A stretch of DNA of 64,000 nt, taken from positions 19,317,672 through 19,381,671 of the forward strand of contig CM065186.1 in assembly GCA_033026295.1 (NCBI GenBank), written 5' to 3'. The notes under the pieces are model-generated. The model did no database searches, was not told the DNA's origin, and was given only the letters and a program-made list of their open reading frames with translations. The position numbers were made by a program, and so were the translations under genes. Shown piece after piece: positions 37,733 to 49,672 of the stretch (position 1 is the stretch's first letter; every line of letters begins with the position of its first letter). This DNA comes from Channa striata. Its lineage: Eukaryota > Chordata > Actinopteri > Anabantiformes > Channidae.

Positions 37733-40514
37733 CTGAGGAAGGCAAGAAATCCTGGATTAGAAGGGCACAATATGAAAGTGAGAAGGCTTTGCAAGACTAC
37801 ATCAGAGAAAAAATGACATTTCAGAACCATCTCATGTCCCCAGAAAACAGCTGACAGCGTGCACTGCTCATCTCATCTGAATTCCAATTAATCACCGCTC
37901 ACAGAATAAATTTAACAAGCCCCAAACTGACACAGCTACTGAAAAGGAAAAACATTTTCATTTATGGGGTAAATACACTTTTTCAAAATGACATTTTGAA
38001 ATGCCGTGACTTGTTCTTGGCTGCCTTTTTTGGGACGTAATACACATAGAATGAATTCTATATTTGCTTTTGCGCTGACCTCCTTCTCAGTTTGCCCGTA
38101 GACACAGACCCCCCACTGTCAGTGTCAGTCACATCGTTACTGAGCTGACAGGAAACCCTAAAACAACTCTGATGAGTGTGTGTGTATGTGGAGGGACATT
38201 CTTTGACAGTAAATGTTCACAGAGTGAAAGCCTGAGGCCAGATGAGCACTGAAGTCACTGTTTGGTGAGGCTCAGAGATAAAGAAAGTCAGGCGTCAAAT
38301 GTCGCTTGGTCCTGCTTGAACACCTGAGTGTTTACTTGCAGGGCTGCAGCTGCAAACTTTATCAGTCTTCTATCCAGTTAAGCAGGACTTAATGCCTGGA
38401 CGCTTGTACACCCCATAAATTCCAAATAGGCAATCTACCCACTTCTTAAGTGCTGAATTCGATAGTTTTACACATGATGTTCCATAAGTCTAAGTACATT
38501 AATTATTTTAATTAAATGGAAACACAAACAGTGTCACTGTCATCACTGTAGTGTTACCCAGGTTCTCATCCAGCCCAAGCCCCAATCCAATTCTCAACAT
38601 ACCACCTACCACTTCACGTCTACATCCAAAATTAAGAGTTTTTGGCCACCTTATTTACAATGAAACAGGGGAGCGAAACATATGAACCACCTCCTCTTAA
38701 AAACGCACTCCTGTACGCCTCCACTGCCCACTTTGACCCCTCAATAAGAGAATAGAGTAGAATTATCACCTGTCTGACAGTTTTTTGTGCACATACCCAC
38801 ATCCTTTTTGACAGTGTCTTTGTCTCCTGCACACCCGTAGGGGGGTTAATTCTGATAATGCTCCCTGTATTAACAGAGAGTACAGATCAGGTGTTGTTTT
38901 TTTTTTACCGTATATAGTAATCTTTTGGGCTCTAGCTTGATAGCACCAAATAACATCAGTTTGCAAATCTGATTAAGAATCAAGCTAGCTAAGCCCGTCT
39001 ACACATGTGACCAAACGCTGGCACTGCCTAAAAAGTCGGGTCAGCACATGACGTCTGAGTTGGGTCTTTTCTGACTGTTAGACGGTAGCCGTGTGTTTAT
39101 GTGAGGACACTGTTAGTATGAAAATGCACCTTCAAGTGCACTTACAGATACACTGTCCGCCCATGCAACCTCCAACACATTGGATTCAACGTTACACATT
39201 TTTGCTTTTTAAGTTGAAACTTTCAGAAAGGCGATAACGCTACTCTCTGTTTATTACTGTAGGCACGCATTATAAGGTTTTGCCCTCCCCGTTTAAAGCG
39301 AACGACATGCATTAAATTGCATGGGTGTGTTATCCACCCGTAGTATCAGTGTGGTATCCACAAAAAAACTAAGTAATACTCTTAAGTTTGTCTATCTGCA
39401 TCCTATCTTTAACTGCCGGTAGAAACCGGTTTCATTTTCCCACTTCAGAACACTCAACTCACCGCTGCACTCCCAGCATGGGGCCTAACAACAAAGAAAT
39501 ACCTAAAGCAGAATTAATGAGGTGAGACAGACTTTGACATGACATTTGAAGAAGTTCTCTATTCAATTTAGTTTTACACCAAACTGCTGTTCTACTCGTG
39601 CATTTAGTTTTTTTTTATGTGCCTGCACACGTATGCCTATCTCAGACTTGGGATATGTGATAGAAAACCTAGATAATAGGCCGCCCGACCCTAATTAATT
39701 GCTCTACATTCAGCCCCTCATTCAGATATTCTCCTTTGTGTTGGGCTCCGAGCTGCTTTGCTTCAATGCCATTCCCCATTCAAGCGCCGATGTGAGCAGC
39801 ACAGACCTATAATTCTCCTGTCACCGGAAACTAATTGAGCTCTGTGATGTGGAGGACGAGACACAAGCAGTTAAAAGCAATTTTCATTAGAACGTGACTA
39901 AAAATCAGCCAAGGTGTATTGCATCAGTCTATTCTGGAATACGTTGAGTAGAAAAATAGCTCAAGTTAATGCGGCTCTTTAAAAGAGCAGTTGTCTGTCC
40001 TCTGAAATCCTCCTGCAGTGAACTGGGAGAAAGGCCGGTGCTGTGGTAGTACTTTTACAAGCGTACTAATTCTGTGTTACTATCATCTGTGAAAACCAGC
40101 TAAATCAATTTCTGTCATTTGATTTTTGTCTAGATTTATTTATTTTTTTTTTTGTTTTTTCATTTTGTCCCAATATGGATGGGCAGATCATATAAGCATG
40201 AATATTTATATTTGTAAAAGAGGCAATACACCCAGTTTTACCTGAACAATTTTATAAAGTTTTGTTGATTTCCAAAAAGATTTATAATGTGCATTGACTA
40301 TAAAAGATATGATCCAGCCGAATCTTGTGGCCTCTCCTTGCTATAGACCTGACTGAGGGCTAATACATCATGACGACTACAACAGTTGTCAGAGACTCTA
40401 AAAGTGCATTTTTAGTAGTGATCTAATCCTTTAGTTAATTCAATATGCTGCAGAAAGAAAGTACCGAGGAGGCAAATCATATTAGCATCTGTCCATTGGT
40501 TCCCACGTAAAGCA
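37733..40514. other. non-coding, upstream ptprg intron
   Basis: This follows the acceptor of the 37550 exon. I looked on the minus strand for a W-x-Y-x-G codon string ending in a phase-1 donor (the expected preceding exon) and found none. No interspersed repeat was recognised. The repeat-free block at 39.67-39.90 kb has several TAATTA-type motifs. Confidence 0.6.
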
Positions 40515-41060
40515 CCAGACTATCCCAATGAAACACTTTATTCTCAGAGTGTGGTTCCAAGAATTTGCAAAAGTAGGAGACAGAGCCTTTACTTGTCGAG
40601 CTTCAGTCCTGTCGAACCAGATTCCAGTATGGATTCAGGAGACTAGGCTTAAAACTTTCCGTTTTGGTAAAGCTGCTAGTTTGAGCTCTCGGGTCTCTCT
40701 AAAACATCTGTTTGGACATGCTCACACTAGGCCAATCCTCACTGGGGCTGAGCATGTTTGATTAGTGTTAACGCTCCGTTCCATCTGGCCTTGGTCCAGT
40801 GGCCACCACTAACTCGGCCTGAGCACAGAATTCCAATGAGGTGAGTTTCGAACAAAAAGCACATCATGCAAACATGTCTGAGAGTCCTGTTGGAGGTTGC
40901 TTCCATTAAAGGAAGTTTATCCTCTGCCCTGTTGCCATGTGCTCACTGAAGGAGAATGTCTCTATCACTCCCTCAAGCCCTGGCCTTATTACAAAAAAGT
41001 TTCTTGAGACGATCTCGACGTGAATTGGAGCTGCACGTAAATAAAGCCAAACTGAATTTG
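40515..41060 (+). mobile_element. diverged L2-type LINE 3' end
   Basis: This aligns by eye to the 30.2-30.7 kb copy: GTGGTTCCAAGAATTTGCAAAAGTAGG, GACAGAGCCTTTACTTGTCGAGCTTC, GTCGAACCAGATTCCAGTATGGATTC, then the 3' UTR blocks CTGTTGGAGGTTGCTTCCATTAAAGGAAG and AGTTTCTTGAGACGATCTCGACG, and the end TAAATAAAGCCAAACTGAATTTGAA. Many substitutions and indels make it the oldest L2 copy in the window. No frame survives. Confidence 0.8.
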
Positions 41061-42194
41061 AAAAATTAGAAGAATTAGAAAGTGATTTTGCAGGATCCCT
41101 GACATCTGCAATGCTCTGCTCCCCGCAGATACTTTGGATGCAAAGGGTCTTCGTTGAGTAGCGGTTTTAGATTCTGCAGATGCTTCCCATTGACAGTGGT
41201 GCTAAAGGTTATGTCCCGCTGGAGGCATTTTAATGTAAAGGCAAAGTGTTGAGTATGTAACAACAGGAAGCAGCAGCAACAGTAGACCTGCAACCTGCAA
41301 CCTGACAAGTCGTCATGCCGTTCTAAAACACTGCAAATAAAGGCCCGAAACCCTTTCACTGAAGCAAAGAAAAGGTCACACATTTGAACTCCATGTATAA
41401 AGGGAAAATGCTTGTTACGCCTCACTATTTGGTTTCTGTTACTGTTCCAGGGCACTGACCTCATCTTTACATTTCCACCTGGGTGGGTATAATCTATTCA
41501 GCTCTCGTCTTAATGTTCTCCTTGCTTATCATTTTCCTCTGACACGCTCAGAGATTTAGTGATTTTCCACCGCTGTGTGTTTCATCATATAACTTCTTTT
41601 TCTTCTAAATCTAAAAAGGAATAGAGTTTCATAAGAAAGTATGCCTCTGTGCTCATTAAGATCCCTACAAATGTAATCATCCACTTGTCACCAGACATAC
41701 ATATTCACTTGAAAATGCATTCATAATATTTCCGTGAGAGAATAAAAGTGTGTGGGATGTAAAAGATGGCATTCATGCATGCATTCCTGTGACAATGCAA
41801 TATAAACAAGAGCACTCTCGGAGAGGCACAAACCTCCACCAACGCTGGGTGATTCTTTAACAGTGCTTTTGTTTACCGGGAAATAAAAGAGTTATAGAGG
41901 CTGGAGCTTTTTATGATGCTGTTGGAAAACTAGCAGCTCACTGTATTTCTGGACAGCCAGCCTTGGAATGCAGCTTTGGACCATCTGTTGTAGCTTAAAT
42001 ACTTACACAGATATCAACAATGGTGTGCAGAGAACAGATTACTGGACCCACTGATCAACCAATTAGTGACTAACTTCATTACTTAGATGGACATCGTGAG
42101 AAATCACAACCGTGAAAAGGGTCATATTTCGCCATATGAGTCTTCTCATGTCATGTGCTAAAACGCGCAGTAAGTCAGAGTGGCTATAAACTCC

Positions 42195-42485
42195 CCCAAC
42201 CGGTGGTCCAGCCTCATAGCTTCAAGATCCCTGGTTTGAAGCTGACTCGTGCGTGGGTTTCCTCCCACAGTTCAAAGACATGCATGTTTGGTTCTTTCCT
42301 GGCTCTAAATTGTCAGTGAGTGTGAATGGTTGTCTGTCTCTGTATGTCCCTCTGTGTTGGCCTTGAGCTAGACTGGAGACCTGTCCAGAATGGACCGCAC
42401 CTCCCGCCTACTGACATCTGGGATAGGCTCCAGCTCCCCTAAGAGCCTGAACAAGACAAGCAGTTACAGATAATGGATGGATCGA
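42195..42485 (+). mobile_element. tRNA-derived SINE-like element, family 2
   Basis: The head TGGTCCAGCCTCATAGC ... CCCTGGTTTGAAGCTG (decayed B box) is followed by the very common teleost body: GTGGGTTTCCTCCCACAGTTCAAAGACATGCATGTTTGG, GTGAGTGTGAATGGTTGTCTGTCTCTGTATGTC, GAGACCTGTCCAGAATGGACCGC, GACATCTGGGATAGGCTCCAGC, and ends in a GGATGGATCGAT tail. Other copies are at 43.4 kb (+) and 49.4 kb (-). Confidence 0.85.
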
Positions 42486-43421
42486 TAAACCAACAAAAGG
42501 TTGTTTAGATGGAGGACAAAGAAATGTAGACACTAGCTGGCGAACATAATGTTTAGCAACGGTTTGCCAGTTCACGTGCCACAGCAACGTTATGTGCTGA
42601 TAATACTGGATGTTAATGCTGGATGTAAAGCGTCCCATTAATTCTGGCTCTACAGACAGACTTATAGAGTAATACTGCACCACAGGCTTCTAAACGTCAC
42701 TTTAGAAATCCTCGAGTGAGGTCACAGTCAATGTATCTATGAAGATAGAAATGGCTTTTCACTTGAAAAGAAGCTGCGTGTGATCAGTCACGGAGCTCCT
42801 TTAACCTTCAGAGAAAACCCAGAGAACTCTGTGCACACAGTCAAGGTTCTGGATGAATGGAGAGCTGACCCCTCCTGTATTCAAATTCACTGGCAGATTG
42901 TAAGGCTAACGGAGTGTAGCAGCAAGGTTAGAACATGCACGGCTTGCTTCGAGTGCCACAGAACTAAAAACACATGCGTGTATCTATCATAATACATACA
43001 TAATAAATAATACATTCATATTTTCAATTGACAGACGAGCCAAATGGAAGCTACATAAGAAGTATAAATATCTTAGCATTTATGTATTGAAATATAAATT
43101 ACTCCTGGAATTGAAAAGGAAAGGCAAACATGTTGTCTGTGTTGTTATCTGTGTTCGTGGGGGTAAAAACATTTTCACCTTTACAATCCCTCAGCATACT
43201 TATAGGAATCCATTACATACATTTTCTTGTCTGTGTTTTTCTCTTTTATCGCTTTTCTCTCAACGTCTTTGCTGCTGCTCCTCTAAGTTGTAAGTCGTAA
43301 CCATGACCGTTCTTGATTTCCGTCTGTCGTCCATTATGGAAACTGGCGTCTTACTCACAACAGCAGTGCTGAAGATAGTAACAAGTAGCCTATCAAGTAT
43401 CCATGTTTACAATTGTGGAAG

Positions 43422-43616
43422 CATGTTGGCGGAGCGGTTAAAGCAGCCACCATACAGCTCAAGGGTCCCTGGTTTGAATCCTGGTGTGATGCAGACTATC
43501 TGTGTAGTCTGAAACATGCATGTTAGGTTAATGAGTCCAAATTACCTATAAGCATGAAACCTGTCCAGCCCCCACTGTGACCCAAATAGGATAAGTAGTT
43601 ACAGATGGTGGATGAT
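43422..43616 (+). mobile_element. tRNA-derived SINE-like element, family 2, deleted body
   Basis: A tRNA-like head GGCGGAGCGGTTAAAGCAGCC with a good B box GGTTTGAATCC (43471-43481) is followed by a shortened body: AACATGCATGTTAGGTTAATGAGTC, CCTGTCCAGCCCCCACTGTGACCC, and the AGGATAAGTAGTTACAGATGGTGGATGA tail. The middle of the family body is deleted relative to 42.2 kb. The element ends about 40 bases short of the candidate exon donor at 43656. Confidence 0.8.
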
Positions 43617-43656
43617 AATTCCTCTGATCAATATTTAAAATAATTATCTTACATAC

Positions 43657-43800
43657 CTTCTGCAGTATTACGGTGTACCCCTGGTGGTAACTATAACTCA
43701 TTCCAGAGGCATCAACAAGCGCCGCTTTGTCCAGTTCTTTAGCATCACAAACAATGTGCAAGCAATACAACAAGCAACCTGTGAATACTAAACCGAACAT
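43657..43800 (-). CDS. candidate signal-peptide exon, possibly ptprg exon 1
   Basis: An ATG at 43800 opens 48 codons that run into an excellent splice donor, AAG|GTATGTAAG (GT at 43656-43655). The peptide starts MFGLVFTGCLLYCLHIVCDA. That is a hydrophobic stretch with small residues near position 20, as in a secretory signal peptide, followed by a hydrophilic segment (KELDK...). It is on the same strand as the ptprg exons and about 6 kb upstream of the first. Against it: it ends in phase 0, whereas the 37732 exon needs a phase-1 donor, so at least one further exon (normally encoding the W-x-Y-x-G start of the domain) would be required and none was seen. There is no CpG island here. It could also be an internal exon, since an AG at TATTCACAG lies inside it, or chance. 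I infer this rather than recognise it. Confidence 0.28.
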
Positions 43801-46800
43801 AAAATCAGTCCTTTAACAGACTTGTGACGGATATTACTCAAGTCATCAGCATTTGTCCTTTTCACTGTACATGCACATGATACCGATGGGGACATTGTTG
43901 TTGGCAGCTGCACACTCCATCAGTGTTTCTCATTCAAGGTGAGGTGGTCAGATAATTGCTTTGAACACACCGTCCACTTGCCACATTTCCTGCAAACAAA
44001 AATCAACTGCCCGAGTTCTTTCTATGTGAGCCACAAGTGTGCACACTAGCGTCCAAACCCTCCTAGTCTCCTTTTAGCAGCAGTAGGTTACCTGCTCAGC
44101 AGCGCGTCCACAAGCTTAAAAAAAAAAAAGTTCCACAGACTCTCAGTTAGTGAATATCTTCAAGTCGATTTGTATCAGCTCTCAGTGTTAAAGTATTTTC
44201 AGAGTTGCACGGAAAGAAAGAAAGAAACAAAAAAACACAGAGCTGTCATCGGCTCCACAACCCACAGCAACTGCGCACATTTTCTGCAGGAAACATTTCA
44301 AAGAACAAACTCCTTCTCCAAAATTTCTCTGCAGATGTGGGGTAGATCAGTTTGATCAAACATGATGCCAGCGATGACAAAGCCGTGTTATCGGTGTAAC
44401 GTCTTTGGTGAATCACTTCGACTACAGTCACCTTTTATCAGTCGCCCTGTCTGTTTGGTTTTCTCTTTAGGCATTTGCACTAGTTTGAATTGAAAACTTT
44501 TTCCATAATTCATTTCATTCAGCATATGTTTTTTTGTTGTTGTTGTTGTTTCTCTTGGTTTACTTATTCAATTACAATGTACTCATTTCCATTGGCTGGA
44601 AAACAACAGTCAGCCCCCACTGTCTGGATTTCATACCTAACCGCTTCGTTAAGCCTTTCACCAGCTGCACTGTACATCTGAGGAAGACCTCAGCTATAAA
44701 TTGGCAGTGGCAACAGAATCCGATTCGAGCTCTGTCTGAACCTCTCCTTCTCGGTGTCTCCGTCCTTCTCACGCCCACTCACACTCGCTCCGACTATATG
44801 CACCCCGCTTGCTCTAATCTCTGCCCCTAATTGAAAGCAATACTAGGCTCCTGGGTTATAAAATGAATTTGTGTATGATTACTCATGCCCCGACGCGTTG
44901 CAAGCCCGGGGTAATGTCTATTTCATTGAATTAGGGAGCATCCTGTTCGCCTTCCCTCCTCCTCCATCTCCATCCTTTCTCAGGGGCTATCGATTGAGGT
45001 GGTCTGGCTTTCGTATAAGGCTAGCATTACCTATGAATCCAGACAGTGGCTGGCTAGGCCTGCAAATGCAGTGGAAGGGAAAACGTGCAGTGATTAGTCA
45101 CTGCCTTAATCCGGCTACTTTTGGCTGAACGCAGCAGTATGGGAGAGTGCAAAGGTAAAGGAGGGGAGGAAAGAGGAGACTAGTATGACTGCTGGAGCAC
45201 TAACCTTAATCACACACCTGGCTAATGGCTAAGAAGCTGTGTGCTGAATGGGAGGACTTACAGAAGGTTGCTGAACCTCGAACCCTACCTCACTTTTTTC
45301 AATATTGCTCCATCACTGGCTGCACGTGGAGCAGTTCGCACTAACTGAAGGTAGTACTGCGTCCTAAACCCACAGCAGAAGACATGTGGTTATATTAAGG
45401 CGTGAGACTACAGTATGGACTAATGTTGGTATAATCCAACGCAAAACATTTAGTTGAACAGTCAACATGACACGCCACATTTACCATTTGATCCAAATGC
45501 TGGTTGAAATTATGTAGCTTAATGTGATATGAATAAAGGGATACAACTTCTGAAATTAGCATGACAGGATCCTCTGTGGTGAAAATCTATCACGCTGATT
45601 TTGTGGAACTACAGTTTCACTGTGTACACACTGAGTCCTCCCCAAGAAACTATCTTTGGCAATGTACAGACTCTGGCTGCAACATACAGGGATGAAAAGA
45701 CTTGCCACTAAAGGCATTAGTCAACCAGTAAATGGAGTGGCCACGCCGCCTAAAAATGAGCACCTGATAGCTAACTGACATTTGCATCATCAGAGTAATT
45801 CGTGAGTGAGTGTCTGAATAAAAGTTTGGTTTGTTACGTTGCCTTATTTTAACCGGTAGTTTTAAAATCTGCTTTGCTGTAATGACAATACCAATCCCCT
45901 GAATCAGATATACATATGTCTTTTTTAAATGAACCTGTACCAATTTCAGCTTTAGGAGCCGCAGCCTCTTGTATTCGCCATTTTTAGGTGTTATGACATT
46001 GGAAGCAGGAAAATCTGGTGTAGAGGAAGATTTGAATCGAAAGTGGTTAAGATTCTGACAAATGTCTCTTTTATCTGTTGAGTGCATTGGGCTCTTCAAA
46101 GAAAGCAGGCCATTACATATAGTGTGTCCATCTCTGACGTCTAGATCGACTTGTGTTTATCTCCAATGTGCGACTTGCAGCCAGTGGAGTGTGTTTCACT
46201 CCATGTGAAGCCTTGAAAACGCGGAACAGTTAGGAAGAGTCTGGTACTGACTGCGTCTAGAGATTACAACTAATACATCTTCCTCAGTGGATTGGTTCTT
46301 CTCCTCCAAATCCAGGCATCCTTGACATACAGGCCAACTCCCCAGAGCATTGATTTCTGTCATTTATCCACTAATCCTGATGGAATCAGTGTGGGGACAG
46401 GAGATCGCCGAGTGCCTGCTGAGAGGAAGCTTCCTGCCAAATGGAAGAGAGACACACCACGCAAAGCCCTCTGTCCGCCTCTTTCTCGTTATTTCCATGC
46501 TCGAGGACATGACGTGACTGTTTGATTGCGGGACATGGACATATGGCAAGAGAAAGTCTCATTTTTCCTGGTCAAAACATGAAACAGCATCAAAGATCGC
46601 TCTCTGTTTTCTTCACCCATCCCCCAGCGTCCCTCATGTCCTTCGTCTCATTAGGCACACCTTGATTTCGCCGTTATTTTCGAGCATGACAGACTTTTTT
46701 CTGACAGCAAATTTCTCCCAAAGGTGTTTTTTTTTTTGTCATTGTGTAAAAAATTGCTTTTGTCTTCAGACGTTTGCAGTCCATAATTGTGGTCTTTAGG

Positions 46801-49329
46801 CAGCTTTTTTTCCATACAGTCTCGGGTTTGTTTATGCTGCAAATTGGAATCGTGGCAGGCTTTTCAGCGAGAAGCGAGCGAGGTCGTCTGCACAGCATCT
46901 GCTTCAAAAATGGTTCTTAATTGACTGAAAAGCCTCAAACTCTCTCAAAGGTCAGAAGAGACAGCCAGGTGTATTTACAAAGTAAATAATTGACAGAGAT
47001 GAAGAGTGTGCGCTCTCTCCTGAGAGTTGCTGACAATCTGCAATGGAAGTTGCACCAAAGCAACATGAATCTCAGATGAAAGAACATTGTTTTTCCCTCC
47101 CCCTGCCTCACTGTCTTTAGCTGAATGACAGTTAATCTTGGGCACATTATCAGCTTGGCCATTGTTAGTGTTTATGCTCACTGTCCTTGAATGAAGTCTA
47201 CTACACGATGGCAGAGGGCTTTTGCAAAGTTGTTTTCCTCTCATTTTTCCACTAATTCAGCACAGAGTCTAATTATTCCTTTATTACTGATTTAATTACT
47301 TTAGTTAGTCACAACCAGTGTTCTCACAAAGTGCGACCACGTAAGGATATTTTGCCAGTCGTGCCCAAGCCGCCTCTTGTGAGTCCACAGGATGCTTTTG
47401 GCTTGTCATCTTATCAAGCGTCCTGTTTACTTTCTCGTTTCTTGTCTGATCAGTTCTTGAGATGATTCTGTTTTCACGCCCTCCATCCATTGACGACTTT
47501 TTTGCAGTATTACCTTGATGGGATTTGTCCAAAGATACGCTTGGATTAAAGGTGTAAACTGGTTAGATTCTCATGGTCAAAGGATAAAGGTCACTGCGAC
47601 GTCAAGCGCCAATGTACTGTCAGCAGCATGTGAACGTTCACAAAGACTCGTGGAAGTGAATGAAGTGATTAAAGTATGAATCTGGAAAGACGTGTGTAAA
47701 CTGCATCGACAAGGTCATAAGATTGATATTTGCAGTATTGAAGTATTGAAGTAAGAAAGTAAGAATTGAAAGCAACAGTGATATGACTTTGGCACAACAC
47801 ATTTGAAAACATTTTCAGTACTGGTTCGTGTGGCTCGTTTGAATGGTTGTTCACTATTTTCCATCAGAATTTTCGATTGCTAGGACAGTTATTTCTCTTA
47901 TATGGCAGCTTCATGGTGCTGTTAAAAAAAATCTGCCAATAAAAAAGGTGAAAATTAGAACGGAGCTAGTGCTGCAAGTCCCTTGAAAAAGCGAGATTAC
48001 AAAAATACCATGTAAAGCACATCACAGCATTGAAAAGAATGAAATTCGAGTTATTTTTAGAAGAGCCTGTTTACTGTAAACTCTGGGGAACGTGGACATT
48101 TTTGTGACCTAGATCCCCATAGAAATGGAGAGAGACTATATCAAGCTATTGCTGCTTCTGGTACTGCACAGAAAATAGTCATCATTCTCGCAGTTAAATA
48201 ATTTTCTACGAATGGTTCTGATAAGAGGGAGGCTGCAGAATTCAATGTCAGGATGTGAGCTCCAGAACACACCAAACAACACGTGGACATCTCCTTATCT
48301 ATTGTGTTACTGGGAGGCTAATGCTGACGGTTATTTAGCAGTTCTGCTCCTGCTACCAACATCGGCCTAAGCTCGATGTTTGATTTGCTCTGGGGAGGCT
48401 TGGTCTCTTTGTGGAGGACCAAAGACACCCTGTAATTCAAACACTGCTCTGCACTGCTGACTGTTCCCTTAAGTGAAACAACATGAACAAGTAGGGCATT
48501 GATCGCTGAGTTTTGCAGGGTCAGGTAGTGAAGGGATTTAATGTGGCAGCTTGGGGTGCTGCTGGCTTTGTGTTTCCATCAACGCTGCCCCTGAGACACA
48601 CAGGGACACAGAAAACAGGGAGTCGGTAGATGTTTTATTAAACGTTAACAAAGCTTTTTGATTGAAGGTCTTTGGCTGTTTATATATAAATGTTCACTTT
48701 GCCGCTCATATTCAGCCTGCTCCGTGAAGCCTTTCTCTCAGTGGCCAGTTTGGTGCTGATACAAAGGAAGACGTGGGATTGACGTTTGTGGCTCTTGTGG
48801 GAATAAATAAAGGAAATGGACAACAAATAGACATGTCAATGTGCGTCACACCTTTCAACTGACAGATGCTGTCTCTGTCTGGTTTATTTGGAATAAGCAG
48901 CACTTTCAATGGAAGTCTGCTGGGCGGTGTTCGAGCTTTCTGCCAGGTCGCCACTGGGGCAGCCAGATTGGGTTTTAGATGTGCAAACATGCATCAATTT
49001 TATGTGTGCAAACTGTTTAATGGTCAGACCAGCTGCCCGCATAGTCACATTATCATCTTGAATTTTACGAATATGGACAAAAGGAATTGGTCCGGAAGGG
49101 GAAGTAAATATAGCGCAGCTGGTCCTGAGGGCAATGATGCACCGGGTGGTTTGTATTTATCTTGTCATAAGTGAAACATAATGAAAACAGTCCAACTTTT
49201 CTAGTGTATCTTACGTACTAGAGGGGAATAAATGCAACAAGTGTCCGGGTCGTTTCAGGAACTCCAGTGCCCGTTCAATGAACTGCAAAAAACCAAGACA
49301 CAAACAATCCAACAGTGGAGAGCTTTGGT
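43801..49329. other. non-coding, no recognised gene or repeat
   Basis: Includes a (GTT)n-rich tract at 44528-44551. Several complex repeat-free blocks (about 44.85-45.13 and 46.93-47.25 kb) look single-copy. The 149-codon minus-strand frame at 45650-46099 has no motif and is not called. Confidence 0.5.
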
Positions 49330-49590
49330 TGGAATAAAGGCAACTTTTAAAAAGTGGTTTATGGTGGCTTACATCCCATGTTCTTATTATGGTTAGGGTT
49401 GGGGTGGGGGGCTTTCCCCACTGTCATTGGGGTCCACCTTGAACAGGTCTCCAGTCTATCTCAGCCTTTCAGACTCACAATTAAAACCCACGCAGGCACA
49501 AGTAGAACATACAATCTCCAAACAAGAACCATCCCCAGAGTTGCGAGGCTGTGCCGTTACAAATGTTTTTTGCAGAACAGCAATAAACAA
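49330..49590 (-). mobile_element. SINE family 2 fragment (minus strand)
   Basis: The plus strand shows the reverse complement of the family 2 body: GGTCCACCTTGAACAGGTCTCCAGTCTATC, then ACTCACAATTAAAACCCACGCAGGCACAAGTAGAACATACAATCTCC, and AGAGTTGCGAGGCTGTGCCGTTAC, the order expected when the element is inserted backwards. The copy is diverged and its ends are approximate. Confidence 0.65.
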
Positions 49591-49609
49591 TAAATCCATA
49601 AAAATTTGT

Positions 49610-49672
49610 TGTTGTGGAATAATGTTTCACAACAACAAGTGGAATAATGTTGTGGCGTTGTGGAATAATGTT
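49610..49672 (+). repeat. short tandem GTGGAATAATGTT repeat
   Basis: The word GTGGAATAATGTT occurs three times within about 60 bases, separated by GTTGTGGC/ACAACAAC-type linkers. It is probably a local replication-slippage product. Confidence 0.8.

Noticed and set aside
38766..38966. Minus-strand frame reading W-C-Y and later I-T-I-Y-G before a GT, considered as the missing ptprg exon
   Set aside because: The W-x-Y is too far from the Gly, and the following GTAAAAAAAAC is a poor donor in a homopolymer; no similarity to the expected PTPRG segment.
45650..46099. 149-codon minus-strand open frame
   Set aside because: No family motif, no signal or membrane pattern that holds up, and no splice-site or repeat context suggesting coding.
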